Assembly: GCA_963709505.1 (NCBI GenBank) | Contig: CAVPXC010000019.1 | Coordinates: 62,001-126,000, forward strand | DNA length: 64,000 nucleotides | From: CAVPXC01 sp963709505 | GTDB taxonomy: Bacteria > Chloroflexota > Anaerolineae > JAAEKA01 | Reading direction: 5' to 3' | Shown here: positions 33,851-43,139 of the stretch, piece after piece | Layout: every line of letters starts with the position of its first letter | Position numbering within the stretch: the stretch's first letter is position 1 | Program-made: the position numbers and the translations under genes | The notes under the pieces: model-generated | Database searches by the model: none | Told to the model about the DNA's origin: nothing | What the model saw: the letters and a program-made list of their open reading frames with translations, nothing else

Positions 33851-33882
33851 GATTGGTCCGGTCTTCGGAGACCGGACCAATC
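33851..33882. repeat. palindromic hairpin (GGTCCGGTCT…AGACCGGACC)
   Basis: 13-bp arms around TTCGG between the ResB-like and udk genes. Same family as 40964-41048 and 15185-15320. Confidence 0.85.
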
Positions 33883-33948
33883 TCTCTTGATCCGCAGACC
33901 GGATGCGTGCACGCAGATCGAGAACTCGGCGAAAGGAGCGTGACCACT

Positions 33949-34623
33949 ATGACTGGACAGCCCAGACCCATCATCATCGGCGTGGCAGGTGGCACGGGAT
34001 CGGGCAAGACGACTGTGGCTCACTCGATTCTGGAAAAGGTGGGCTGGAATCGGATTGCCCTGATCCAGCACGACTCGTACTATTTCGACGCGTCGAACCT
34101 GCCTTTGGCAGAGCGCGGCCGGCTCAATTTCGACCACCCTGATGCGCTCGAGACCTCGCTATTTGTCGAGCACCTGAAGCGCCTGCGGAGCGGCAAGGCG
34201 GTGGAGATCCCGGTCTATGACTTTTTCATCCACACTCGCACCTCCGAAACGCGGCGGGTGGAGCCGGAGCCCGTGATCTTGGTCGAGGGCATTCTGATTT
34301 TCGCGGAACGCGAGCTGCGCGAGCTGTTCGACGTCAAGATCTTTGTTGACGCCGACTCGGACATCCGTTTCATCCGCCGGCTGATGCGAGACATGAAAGA
34401 TCGCGGCCGCTCGCTCGACTCGGTGGTCGAGCAATACATGACCACCGTGCGTCCTATGCACATGGAATTTGTCGAACCAAGCAAGCGCTATGCCGACGTG
34501 ATCATCCCTGAAGGTGGCCACAACCAGGTAGCGCTGGACATGGTGGTATCTCGCGTGCAGGTTCTGTTGAGAGGCGCCCCGGAGACCGCTGAGGCCCGCA
34601 ACGGCCTGCGAACTTTAGCATAG
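33949..34623 (+). CDS. udk: uridine kinase
   Basis: About 224 residues from ATG 33949, with AAAGGAG ten bases upstream; the frame upstream to 33841 is repeat DNA. P-loop GVAGGTGSGKTTVAHSIL, then QHDSYYFD, NFDHPDAL, EIPVYDFFIHTR and EGILIFAERELRELFD match uridine/cytidine kinase (phosphoribulokinase/uridine kinase fold). It salvages uridine and cytidine to UMP/CMP. The downstream wbpB-like gene starts 12 bases later. Confidence 0.95.
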   Translation: MTGQPRPIIIGVAGGTGSGKTTVAHSILEKVGWNRIALIQHDSYYFDASNLPLAERGRLNFDHPDALETSLFVEHLKRLRSGKAVEIPVYDFFIHTRTSETRRVEPEPVILVEGILIFAERELRELFDVKIFVDADSDIRFIRRLMRDMKDRGRSLDSVVEQYMTTVRPMHMEFVEPSKRYADVIIPEGGHNQVALDMVVSRVQVLLRGAPETAEARNGLRTLA

Positions 34624-34635
34624 CAAGGAATAGAC

Positions 34636-35637
34636 ATGGTCACCTTAGGACAAGTCGGATTGGGCTACTGGGGCCCCAACGTGTTGCGCAACTTCGCCGG
34701 GCTGCAACAGGTGCGCATGAAGGCCTGTTGTGACTTGGATGAGGCTGCGCTCAGGCGCATAGCGTCGCAGAACCCCGGCATCGTGACGACCACCGATTAT
34801 AGCGCGCTGCTTGGCGACCCCGAAATCGAGGCGATGGTCGTTACTGCGCCGACTCCGTCGCACTATGAGCTGGCCAAGGCCGCCTTGCTCACCGGAAAAC
34901 ACCTCTTCGTCGAAAAACCCATCGCACTGACGGTGGCCCAGGCGGAGGAGTTGGTAGCGCTGGCGGCCGAGCACCGGCGGGTCTTGATGGTCGGCCACCT
35001 GTTGATGTATCATCCGGCCGTCACCCGGCTCAAGCAGATGGTGACCGGCGGAGAGCTGGGCGATATCTATTACCTCTACAGCAGCCGGCTTAACCTCGGC
35101 CAGGTGCGGCGCAACGAAAACGCGATGTGGAGCCTGGCGCCGCACGACGTGTCGGTGGCGCTGTACCTGTTGGAGGAACAGCCGGTTGCGGTGGCCGCGC
35201 AGGGACTCACTTACTTGCAGCCGGGCATCCCGGACACGGTCTTCGTGACCCTGCGCTTCGCCAGCGGCCGGGCCGCGCATATCCACGTCAGCTGGCTCGA
35301 CCCGCATAAGGTCCGTCGCATTACGGTGGTGGGCAGTCAAAAAATGGCCGTCTTCGACGATGTCGACAGCACCGAGAAGCTGCGCATCTACGACCGGGGC
35401 GTGCAACGACCGGCCTACGACAGCTATGGTGACTCCCTGAGCCTGCGCTTTGGGGATATCTCCATCCCGCGCGTCGACATGCGCGAGCCGCTGCGTCTCG
35501 AGTGCCAACACTTCATTGACTGCATCCAGAACGGGCTGACGCCGCTCAGCGATGGCATCAACGGGCTGCAGGTGCTTCGGGTGCTCGAGGCCGGACAACG
35601 GTCGCTGGAGCGCGGCGGGGAACCGGTTGCGCTGTGA
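34636..35637 (+). CDS. wbpB: Gfo/Idh/MocA dehydrogenase, WbpB/WlbA-like
   Basis: 333 residues. Rossmann motif GQVGLGYWGPNVLRNFAG, the EKPIAL motif with catalytic Lys, and SLAPHDVSVALYLL typical of UDP-GlcNAcA 3-dehydrogenases. It would oxidise the C3 hydroxyl of UDP-N-acetylglucosaminuronate. The next three genes are the matching N-acetyltransferase, PLP aminotransferase and 2-epimerase, so the WbpB assignment is strong from context. Its TGA stop shares a base with the next ATG. Confidence 0.85.
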   Translation: MVTLGQVGLGYWGPNVLRNFAGLQQVRMKACCDLDEAALRRIASQNPGIVTTTDYSALLGDPEIEAMVVTAPTPSHYELAKAALLTGKHLFVEKPIALTVAQAEELVALAAEHRRVLMVGHLLMYHPAVTRLKQMVTGGELGDIYYLYSSRLNLGQVRRNENAMWSLAPHDVSVALYLLEEQPVAVAAQGLTYLQPGIPDTVFVTLRFASGRAAHIHVSWLDPHKVRRITVVGSQKMAVFDDVDSTEKLRIYDRGVQRPAYDSYGDSLSLRFGDISIPRVDMREPLRLECQHFIDCIQNGLTPLSDGINGLQVLRVLEAGQRSLERGGEPVAL

Positions 35638-36401
35638 TGAACGAACGGACTATGAACGAACACTTTATCGACCCTTCGGCTGAGATTGGCGAGGGCTGTA
35701 CCCTTGGGTATGGCGTGGTGATCGAGGAATCTGTGCGGCTGGGGCCGGGATGCAGCGTGGGACACCACGCAGTGATCCATGCCGGCACGCAGGTGGGCGC
35801 GACTTGTCACATTGAGGACCATGCTGTGCTCGGCCGGCGGCCGCGGCCGGCTCCAACGAGCACTGTCAAGGTGCCTCAAGCCCTGCCGCCGTTGCTTGTA
35901 GGCGACGGCACCAGCATTGGCACCGGCGCCGTAGTCTACACCGGCAGCACCATCGGTAAACAGTGTCTCATCGGCGACCTTGCGTTCGTGCGCGAGCAGG
36001 TGCACATCGGCGATCGGGTGATCGTCGGCACGCACGTGACCGTCGAGAACGAGGTTAGCATCGGCAGCGGCGTCAAGATCCAGACCGGCGCATACATCAC
36101 GGCTTGGACGACTATCGAAGAGAATTGCTTCATCGCCCCCTGTGTCGTCACCACCAACGACAACTACATGGGCCGCACGGACAGGCGCTTCAAGGAGCGC
36201 GGCGGCGCAGCGATCCGACGCGGTGCCCGCGTTGGCGCGAACGTGACCCTGTTGCCCAACGTCGAAGTTGGCGCCGAGGCATTCGTCGCCGCCGGCTCCT
36301 TAGTAACTCGCTCGATCCCGCCCGCCACCCTGGTCTTGGGCAGTCCCGCACGCGTGGTACGAGAGGTGCCGGAGGAAGAGTTTGTAGAAAACCAGAGCTA
36401 A
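35637..36401 (+). CDS. wbpD: hexapeptide-repeat N-acetyltransferase, WbpD/WlbB-like
   Basis: About 254 residues. Left-handed beta-helix repeats ([IV]G…) run from residue 8 (IDPSAEIGEGCTLGYG) to 235 (GSPARVVREVP). It is related to enzymes that acetylate the 3-amino group of UDP-amino-sugar uronates. The ATG at 35637 overlaps the preceding stop (TGATG). An N-terminal insert (LGRRPRPAPTST) is variable in the family. It should act after the aminotransferase encoded next. Confidence 0.85.
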   Translation: MNERTMNEHFIDPSAEIGEGCTLGYGVVIEESVRLGPGCSVGHHAVIHAGTQVGATCHIEDHAVLGRRPRPAPTSTVKVPQALPPLLVGDGTSIGTGAVVYTGSTIGKQCLIGDLAFVREQVHIGDRVIVGTHVTVENEVSIGSGVKIQTGAYITAWTTIEENCFIAPCVVTTNDNYMGRTDRRFKERGGAAIRRGARVGANVTLLPNVEVGAEAFVAAGSLVTRSIPPATLVLGSPARVVREVPEEEFVENQS

Positions 36402-36482
36402 TTGTCAATTGTGAATTGTCGATTGTCAATTACTAATTCCGGACGTTCGACATTGACAATTGACAATTGACAATTGACAATT
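36402..36482. repeat. heptamer repeat TTGACAA with opposed arms
   Basis: Left side TTGTCAATTGTGAATTGTCG, right side four tandem TTGACAA units, able to pair. Located between wbpD and wbpE; it ends five bases before the wbpE Shine-Dalgarno. Confidence 0.85.
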
Positions 36483-36502
36483 CCCCAAGGAGTACCCCAA
36501 TC

Positions 36503-37627
36503 ATGATCCCTATCCTAGACTTGAAAGTTCAATACGATGCCCTGCGCGATGAGATCGTCGAGGCGCTCTTGCAGGTCATGCAGAGCGGCAATTTCGTCCT
36601 AGGCCCCGACGTGAAGGCGTTGGAGCGCGAGGTGGCCGAGTATTGCGGCACTCGATATGCGGTAGGCGTGGCTTCGGGGACGGATGCCCTACGCTTGTCG
36701 TTCGCTGCTTTGGATATCGGTGCGGGCGACGAGGTGATCACCACCCCGTTTACCTTTATCGCGACCGCCAACACGATCAGCCATAGCGGCGCCCGGCCAG
36801 TGTTTGTGGACATCGACCCGGCCACCTATAACCTCGATCCGGACGCAGTCGCGGCGGCGGTCACCCCGCGCACCAAGGCCATCGTGCCGGTGCATCTCTA
36901 CGGCCAGCCTGCGGCCATGGATGAGATCCTCGCCATCGCGCAACGCTACGGCCTCCACGTGATCGAGGACGCAGCTCAGGCGATTGGCGCTGAGGATAAG
37001 GGACGCCGCGCCGGCAGCATGGGCGCCTGTGGCTGTCTGAGCTTTTACCCCACCAAGAACCTGGGCGCGTACGGCGATGCCGGCATGGTGGTCACCAACG
37101 ACGCGGACCTGGCCGAAAAGCTCGACATCCTGCGCCGGCAGGGCGGCAAGACCAAATACTATCATTCCGTGCTGGGCTTCAACAGCCGGTTGGACACCAT
37201 GCAGGCGGCGATCCTGCGCGTAAAATTGCGCTATCTGGACGAGTGGCAGGAGCGGCGGCGCGAGGCGGCCTGTCGTTACGATGGGCTGCTGGCCGGCTCG
37301 TCGACGAGCCAAGGGCAACGGCCCCCGGTGGTGACGCCCTATGTACGACCGGATGTGCGCCACGTCTACCATCAATATACCCTGCGTGCACCTCGCCGCG
37401 ATGCTCTCGCCGACTTCCTCAAGCAACGCGGTATCGGCACGATGATCTATTACCCCCTGCCGCTGCACCTACAATCTCTCTACGCCGGCCTGGGTATGAG
37501 CGAAGGCTCCTTGCCAAACACCGAAGCCGCCGCCCGAGAGGTGCTCTCCTTGCCCATGTACCCAGAGCTTGCCGAAGCGCAGCAGCAGGAAATCGTCGAC
37601 GCTATCGCCGAATTCTACAATGTATAA
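36503..37627 (+). CDS. wbpE: DegT/DnrJ/EryC1 aminotransferase, WbpE-like
   Basis: About 374 residues from ATG 36503 (MIPILDLKVQYDALRDEI), with AAGGAG ten bases upstream; the frame upstream is repeat DNA. PLP-binding signature GCLSFYPTKNLGAYGDAGMV with the Schiff-base Lys, EDAAQAIGA and SGTDALRLSFAALDIG. It transfers an amino group from glutamate to the 3-keto sugar made by the WbpB-like enzyme. It is flanked by heptamer repeats on both sides. Confidence 0.9.
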   Translation: MIPILDLKVQYDALRDEIVEALLQVMQSGNFVLGPDVKALEREVAEYCGTRYAVGVASGTDALRLSFAALDIGAGDEVITTPFTFIATANTISHSGARPVFVDIDPATYNLDPDAVAAAVTPRTKAIVPVHLYGQPAAMDEILAIAQRYGLHVIEDAAQAIGAEDKGRRAGSMGACGCLSFYPTKNLGAYGDAGMVVTNDADLAEKLDILRRQGGKTKYYHSVLGFNSRLDTMQAAILRVKLRYLDEWQERRREAACRYDGLLAGSSTSQGQRPPVVTPYVRPDVRHVYHQYTLRAPRRDALADFLKQRGIGTMIYYPLPLHLQSLYAGLGMSEGSLPNTEAAAREVLSLPMYPELAEAQQQEIVDAIAEFYNV

Positions 37628-37628
37628 G

Positions 37629-37736
37629 CAGTGGAGGGTGGAGAGTGGAGGGTGGAGAGAGCAGGAAACAGCGAATTGATCAATCTGTTCTCTCCACCCT
37701 CCACCCTCCACTCTCCACTCTCCACTCTCCACCCTC
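37629..37736. repeat. heptamer repeat GGAGAGT/GGAGGGT with opposed arms
   Basis: Left arm GTGGAGGGTGGAGAGTGGAG, right arm CTCTCCACCCTCCACCCTCC onward, able to form a long hairpin. It ends one base before the wbpI start; the same units occur in frame inside the NFACT gene. Confidence 0.88.
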
Positions 37737-38819
37737 ATGAAAGTGCTCTCCATTGTAGGCGCCCGGCCACAATTCATCAAGGCAGCCCCTGTGAGTCTGG
37801 TGCTGCGAAGGCGACACCGCGAGGTGCTGGTGCATACCGGCCAGCACTACGACGCGGGCATGTCCGCTGTCTTTTTCGAGGAGCTGGCGATCCCCGAGCC
37901 TGACGTGAATCTCAACATCGGCTCGGGTAGCCATGGCCAGCAAACCGGCCGTATGCTCATAGCTATCGAAGAAGTCCTACTGGCCGAGAAGCCGGACTGG
38001 GTGCTGGTCTATGGCGACACCAACTCGACCTTGGCGGGCGCGCTGGCGGCGGTCAAGCTGTGCCTGCCCGTGGCTCACGTGGAGGCCGGCCTGCGCAGCT
38101 TCAACCGTGCCATGCCCGAAGAACACAACCGGGTGCTCACCGACCACTGCGCCGACCTGCTGCTCTGCCCGACGCAGACAGCGGTGGACCTACTGGCGCG
38201 TGAGGGCGTCACCCGCGGAGTGCATCGAGTCGGCGATGTGATGGTCGATGCGCTGCGGAATCACTCGGCCCTGGCCCAAGAACGCTCGACAATCCTAGAC
38301 GCCATGGGTCTGGCGCCCAAAGGGTATTTGCTGGCGACTGTTCATCGACCGTATAATACCGATGTGCCGGAGAACCTGCGAGCTATCTTCGCCGCTTTCG
38401 CCGACATCAGTCGCATTGGCGGCCAGCCGCTGGTTCTGCCGCTTCATCCCAGGACGCGCAAGGTGCTGGATGATCTCGATCTGCAACCACCCGCCGGCGT
38501 GCAGGTGATCGATCCCGTGGGCTATCTGGACATGCTGGCGCTCGAGCAATCGGCCCGGCTGATCCTGACCGATTCCGGCGGCATCCAGAAGGAAGCGTAC
38601 TGCTTCGCCGTGCCGTGTATCACCCTGCGGCCTGAGACCGAATGGGTCGAGACCGTGGAGGCCGGGTGGAACGTAGTGGTTCACGCCGACCGGGCGGCCA
38701 TCGTGCGTGCTGCCTTGGAACAATCGTGGCCGGCTTGTGAGCCACCGCCCGTATTCGGCGACGGGCACGCGGCCGAGCGCATCGTCGCGCTGCTCGAAGA
38801 TGCCCACGACCATTCTTAG
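37737..38819 (+). CDS. wbpI: UDP-N-acetylglucosamine 2-epimerase family, WbpI/WecB-like
   Basis: 360 residues. MKVLSIVGARPQFIKAAP, VYGDTNSTLAGALAA, HVEAGLRSF, PEEHNRVLTD and DSGGIQKEAYCF are the 2-epimerase family motifs. In the Wbp pathway WbpI epimerises UDP-GlcNAc3NAcA to UDP-ManNAc3NAcA. Here it follows wbpB-wbpD-wbpE-like genes, completing that series apart from the first step (WbpA, UDP-GlcNAc 6-dehydrogenase), which is not in the window. The heptamer repeat ending at the start codon leaves little room for a normal ribosome binding site. Confidence 0.9.
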   Translation: MKVLSIVGARPQFIKAAPVSLVLRRRHREVLVHTGQHYDAGMSAVFFEELAIPEPDVNLNIGSGSHGQQTGRMLIAIEEVLLAEKPDWVLVYGDTNSTLAGALAAVKLCLPVAHVEAGLRSFNRAMPEEHNRVLTDHCADLLLCPTQTAVDLLAREGVTRGVHRVGDVMVDALRNHSALAQERSTILDAMGLAPKGYLLATVHRPYNTDVPENLRAIFAAFADISRIGGQPLVLPLHPRTRKVLDDLDLQPPAGVQVIDPVGYLDMLALEQSARLILTDSGGIQKEAYCFAVPCITLRPETEWVETVEAGWNVVVHADRAAIVRAALEQSWPACEPPPVFGDGHAAERIVALLEDAHDHS

Positions 38820-38826
38820 GTAATAC

Positions 38827-39783
38827 ATGGCAAATGGCAAGTGGTTGGTCACAGGCATTGCGGGTTTTTGTGGCGGCTTCCTGGCAGAGCTGCTGGTGAC
38901 GCAGGGTTGCCGGGTCTTCGGCGTCGACGTGGCTGTGGCGGACGCGGCGCGGCGGTTGGGCGTAGCCTGTGAGCTGATCCAGGCCGATCTGGCCGATGCC
39001 GACGCGGTGCGTCGCGTGGTGGCCGAGGTTGAGCCGGACTACATTGCCCACCTGGCAGCGTTGACCAACCCGGCGGCGCCGCTTGCTACCTTGTATGCGG
39101 CCAACGTCTATGGCACGGTTCATTTATTGGACGCGGTGAAGGCGACTGCGCCGGCCTGTACGATTTTGATCGCCGGCTCCAGCGCGCAGTATGGGCTGAC
39201 TCTGCCGGACGAGAACCCGATCACGGAGGCGCAGAGCTTCCGGCCGATCACCCATTACGCCGTGACCAAGGCGACTCAAGACCTTCTGGGCGCGATGTAC
39301 AGTGCGGCAGGAGTGCGGGTCATTCGCACCCGCACCTTTAACATCTTCGGCCCACGGCAAAGGGAGAATTTCGTTAGCGCGGCCTTTGCCAAACAGATCG
39401 TCGAGATCGAACGCGGCCAGCATGCGCCTGTCATCGAGGTCGGTAATCTGGACGCTCAGCGCGATTTCGTGGACGTGCGCGATGTGGTGCGGGCCTACTG
39501 GCTGGCCTTAGCGCATGGCCAGCCAGGTGCGGTGTACAACGTCTGTTCGGGCAAAGGACGTAGCGTGCGCGAGCTGTTGGATGGACTGTTGGCGCTAAGC
39601 CGGGTTGCTGACATTGAGGTGCGCCAGGTTGCACACCGCATGCAGCCTGCCGACGTGCCGGCGCAGATGGGCAGCTACCAGCGGCTAGCCGCCGACACCG
39701 GCTGGCGCCCGGAGGTCACCTGGGAAGAGACGCTGCGGGATCTGCTGGATTATTGGCGTGAGGTCGTGGCCGGAGGGGGATAG
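38827..39783 (+). CDS. SDR sugar-nucleotide reductase/epimerase, Rmd-like paralogue
   Basis: 318 residues: Rossmann loop WLVTGIAGFCGGFLAELL, SSAQYG, catalytic HYAVTKATQDLLG and the Rmd-type segment RDFVDVRDVVRAYW, all paralleling the rmd gene at 10214-11209 (…YNVCSGKGRSVRELLD against YNLGTGQAHTVRELLD). A GDP-4-keto-6-deoxymannose reductase role is likely. Another NDP-ketosugar reductase cannot be excluded. It starts seven bases after wbpI. Confidence 0.82.
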   Translation: MANGKWLVTGIAGFCGGFLAELLVTQGCRVFGVDVAVADAARRLGVACELIQADLADADAVRRVVAEVEPDYIAHLAALTNPAAPLATLYAANVYGTVHLLDAVKATAPACTILIAGSSAQYGLTLPDENPITEAQSFRPITHYAVTKATQDLLGAMYSAAGVRVIRTRTFNIFGPRQRENFVSAAFAKQIVEIERGQHAPVIEVGNLDAQRDFVDVRDVVRAYWLALAHGQPGAVYNVCSGKGRSVRELLDGLLALSRVADIEVRQVAHRMQPADVPAQMGSYQRLAADTGWRPEVTWEETLRDLLDYWREVVAGGG

Positions 39784-39886
39784 CAGGATTGGCGGAATGA
39801 TAGGATCGGAGCGAGCTGCGAGAATCGAGGCGCGAGTGAGTCAATGGCTTGCTCCCGCCCTACGGGTGCTGTATTGATGAAGAATG

Positions 39887-39941
39887 GTAACTGCTCACCC
39901 GTCGATTACTGCGTTCGCAGGAATGACGGGTGAGCAGTTAC
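39887..39941. repeat. palindromic hairpin GTAACTGCTCACCCGTC type, copy 1
   Basis: 17-bp perfect arms at 39887-39903 and 39925-39941. Nearly the same element occurs at 58133-58193 with 23-bp arms. Located between two SDR genes. Confidence 0.9.
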
Positions 39942-39960
39942 GAAGAATGAGGAAAATGAC

Positions 39961-40953
39961 ATGATGGATTGGACAGGACGTTCCGTTCTGGTCACAGGCG
40001 CCGGTGGATTTATTGGCAGCCATTTGACAGAGCGATTGGTTGGCGAGGGCGCGGAGGTGCGGGCCTTTGTGCGCTACAACTCGCGCGGAGATCTGGGTTT
40101 GTTGGGATTGTTGCCGCGTGAGACGTTTCGGCAGATCGAGATCGTGGCCGGCGATCTGCGCGATGTGGAGGCGGTGCGCGTGGCCGTGAAAGGTGTCGAT
40201 ACGGTGTTCCACCTCGGCGCGCTGATTGCGATTCCGTATTCCTACCGCCATCCGAGTGAAGTGATCGAGACCAACGTGATGGGCACGCTCAATGTGCTGA
40301 TGGCCGGCCGTGACCACAACGTGCGCCGGATCGTGCATACCTCTACCAGCGAGGTCTACGGCACCGGGCAGTACTTGCCTATCGACGAGAAGCATCCGCT
40401 GCAGGGCCAATCGCCCTACTCAGCCAGCAAGATCGGCGCGGACAAGATCGTGGAAAGCTTCGCGCGCTCTTTCGGCCTGCCGGTGGCGACGTTGCGCCCA
40501 TTCAACACCTATGGTCCGCGCCAGTCGGCCCGCGCCGTGATCCCGACCATTATCACCCAGGCCTTGACCTGCGACGAAATCCACCTGGGCTCGTTGGAGC
40601 CGAAGCGCGACTTTACCTTTGTCACCGACACGGCCGATGGTTTTGTGCGCATGGCTACGGTCGACGCTGCCATCGGCCAGGAGGTCAACATCGGCGCGGA
40701 TTCCACGATCTCGATCGGCGAGCTGGTGGAGAAGGTTCTTGCGCTCGTGGGGCGTGAGCTGCCGATCGTCACCGAGGATGTTCGCAAGCGACCTGAGCGC
40801 AGCGAGGTGATGCGCCTCTGGGCCAGCAACCGCAAAGCCCGCGAGCTGATCGGCTGGGAGCCGCGCGTCTCATTGGACGAAGGCCTGGCTCGCACCGTCG
40901 AATGGATCCGGCATCACTTGGATCGCTACCGGCCGGGTGTATACGAAGTCTAA
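39961..40953 (+). CDS. NAD-dependent sugar-nucleotide 4,6-dehydratase (LegB-like SDR)
   Basis: 330 residues. GAGGFIGSHLTERLVGEG, AFVRYNSRGD, STSEVYGTGQ and YSASKIGADKI (Tyr-x-x-x-Lys) place it among extended SDRs, closest by eye to LegB-type dehydratases. The product, a 4-keto-6-deoxy sugar, would feed the neighbouring nucleotidyltransferase and transferase genes. Other legionaminic-acid genes are absent, so the true sugar is uncertain. GAGG lies eight bases before the ATG. Confidence 0.82.
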   Translation: MMDWTGRSVLVTGAGGFIGSHLTERLVGEGAEVRAFVRYNSRGDLGLLGLLPRETFRQIEIVAGDLRDVEAVRVAVKGVDTVFHLGALIAIPYSYRHPSEVIETNVMGTLNVLMAGRDHNVRRIVHTSTSEVYGTGQYLPIDEKHPLQGQSPYSASKIGADKIVESFARSFGLPVATLRPFNTYGPRQSARAVIPTIITQALTCDEIHLGSLEPKRDFTFVTDTADGFVRMATVDAAIGQEVNIGADSTISIGELVEKVLALVGRELPIVTEDVRKRPERSEVMRLWASNRKARELIGWEPRVSLDEGLARTVEWIRHHLDRYRPGVYEV

Positions 40954-40963
40954 GAACTCAAAG

Positions 40964-41048
40964 GATCGGTCCGGTCTTGCGGAGACCGGACCGATCTAGA
41001 ACTTTGTGACGAGAAGATCGGTCGCGGTCGCCGAGACCGGACCGAGTC
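40964..41048. repeat. two GGTCCGGTCT-type hairpins
   Basis: Hairpins at 40964-40996 (GATCGGTCCGGTCT/AGACCGGACCGATC) and 41013-41048 (GATCGGTCGCGGTC…GAGACCGGACC, degenerate). Same family as 15185-15320 and 33851-33882. Confidence 0.85.
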
Positions 41049-41062
41049 TATAGGATGCAATC

Positions 41063-41788
41063 ATGAAAGCTGTCATCCTCGCCGGCGGCAAAGGCCGCCG
41101 GTTGCGTCCCTACACGACCGTGTTGCCCAAGCCGCTGATGCCCTTGGGCGACATGCCGATCATCGAAGTGGTGTTGCGCCAATTGGCCGCGTTCGGATTC
41201 GACGAGGTCATCATCGCCGTTGGCTATCTGGCCGAGTTGATGATGGCCTACTGCGGCGATGGCAGTAAGTTTGGCTTGCGCGTGCGCTACTCCAAGGAAG
41301 AGGAGCCGCTGGGCACCGCCGGCCCGCTCGCCCTGGTCGACGGTCTCGACGAGACGTTCCTGGTAATGAACGGCGACGTGCTGACCAGCCTCGATCTGGT
41401 TGCCATGGTTAGGCAGCACCGGGCCAGCGGTGCCGTAGCCACGATTGCTACCCATAGACGCCAGCACCAGATCAACTATGGCATCATCGAGAGCGATGCG
41501 GCTAACCGCGTCGTGGATTATATTGAGAAGCCGGTCCATCACTACCAGGTCAGCATGGGCATCTACGTCTTAGAACCAGCCGTGCTGCAGCGCATCACTC
41601 CTGGAGCGTATCTGGACTTGCCCGATCTCGTGCGCCAGTTAATGAGCGAGCTTCTGCCGGTCAATGCCTATCCGTTCGACGGCTACTGGCTCGACATTGG
41701 CCGGCACGACGATTACGAACAGGCCGTCGAGGAGTTTGAGGCGATGCGGCCACAGTTGTTGGGTTTGCGAGTTATCGATTCGGCATGA
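41063..41788 (+). CDS. sugar-phosphate nucleotidyltransferase
   Basis: 241 residues. MKAVILAGGKGRRLRPYTTVLPKPLMPLGD is the signature of NTP transferases. FLVMNGDVLTSLDL supplies the metal Asp, and GYWLDIGRHDDYEQA is seen in glucose/mannose-1-phosphate nucleotidyltransferases. It lacks the C-terminal beta-helix of bifunctional forms. It would activate a sugar-1-phosphate with GTP, CTP or TTP; the specificity cannot be read. It lies in the plus-strand polysaccharide locus. Confidence 0.88.
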   Translation: MKAVILAGGKGRRLRPYTTVLPKPLMPLGDMPIIEVVLRQLAAFGFDEVIIAVGYLAELMMAYCGDGSKFGLRVRYSKEEEPLGTAGPLALVDGLDETFLVMNGDVLTSLDLVAMVRQHRASGAVATIATHRRQHQINYGIIESDAANRVVDYIEKPVHHYQVSMGIYVLEPAVLQRITPGAYLDLPDLVRQLMSELLPVNAYPFDGYWLDIGRHDDYEQAVEEFEAMRPQLLGLRVIDSA

Positions 41789-41821
41789 CCAAGTCACCGA
41801 CGGGGCGCGCATCGATGGGAT

Positions 41822-43139
41822 ATGTTTAACTGGGTAGCGGCCACGTTTCATCGCGGAAGGGTGCTGCTGTTGCGCAGCAAGTTCGCGCGCAACGTAACGT
41901 CAACTTTCACGGTCCAAATTCTTTCGCTGTTGCTTGCCACCGTGAACGCAGCGGTGATCGCGCGGCTGCTTGGGCCATCGGGCAAGGGCATCCTAGCGTT
42001 GACCGTGCTGGTGCCTAACGTCTTGGCGCTTTTCCTGAGCGGCGGCATTAGCGTCGCCAACGTCTACTACGTGGGCCAGCGACGTTTCGACGTAGCCACG
42101 CTGAGCTCTAATGCAATGGCCTTCACATTGATGGCCACCGCGCTGGGCATCGTCGTGTCTGCTGGCCTATACAGTAGCGGGTTCATTAGCAAGGCGTTGC
42201 CGGGCATTCCGCTGGGACTGCTGGCCCTGTCGATGCTTGGGTTGCCCTTCAGCCTGCTCAACAACTACTTTACCAGCATTCTGCAGGGTATGCAGCTGAT
42301 CGGCCAGGTCAATCTGGTGAGCTTGACGCAACGGGCCAGCACCGTAGCACTCAGCCTGTTGTTGGTGGCGGTCCTTCAGCTGGGGACTGATCGGCGCGGT
42401 GTTGGCGGTGCTGATCTCCAGTGCAACCGCTGTGGTGATCTTGGGCGCCATGTTGAGACGGCGCGGTGCCAGCTTCAGACCGCGTTGGAACCGTCTGGTA
42501 ATCAAGACGACGCTCAAGTTTGGCCTACGCGGCTATGTGGCCAATGTCCTGCAGTTCTTCAACTACCGCCTCGACCTTTTCCTGGTGAACTACTTCTTGG
42601 GGACCAGCGGCGCGGGTATCTACACAGTCTCCGTGGCCATGGCCGAGATGTTGTGGTACCTGCCCAACGCTGTCGGTTTTGTCATCTTCCCCAAAGCGGC
42701 CAACACGTCGGCCGCGGTCATGAACCGCTTCACACCGCGGGTCTTTCGCATCACGTTGGGGTTGACGGCGGCCGGCGCAGTTGTGTTGGCCCTAATCGGC
42801 AAACCCTTCATCAACATCGTTTACTCCCCCGCCTTCGCCAGCGCCTACCTGCCCATGCTGGCGCTGCTGCCGGGGGTTGTCCTGCTGGGTGGCGGCAAAG
42901 TGCTGACCAACGAAGTAGCCGGCCGCGGCTATCCCCAGTACAACTCAATTGCCTCGGGTGTGTCGTTGCTGTTAACTATTGGCTTTGACCTGCTGCTCAT
43001 TCCACGTTTGGGCGTTCTGGGCGCATCGATCGCATCGAGCATCGCCTACACGGCGATCTTCGGATTGGCCCTGGTTTTCTACCGCAGGGTGGTCAATCGG
43101 ACACGACCCGGCCAGATGGCCACGGCGAGGACGCAATGA
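41822..43139 (+). CDS. Wzx-like polysaccharide flippase, frameshifted
   Basis: The first frame (from ATG 41822) carries FARNVTSTFTVQILSLLLA and about six membrane helices up to LSLLLVAVLQLG. After about 42385 the sense continues in the frame holding LIGAVLAVLISSATAVVILG to 43139, with about eight more helices. Together they give about 440 residues and 12-14 helices, as in MATE/Wzx-type exporters. It would flip lipid-linked oligosaccharide across the membrane. Its end overlaps the next glycosyltransferase as ATGA. The split is one base near GGGGACTGATCGG. Confidence 0.85.
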
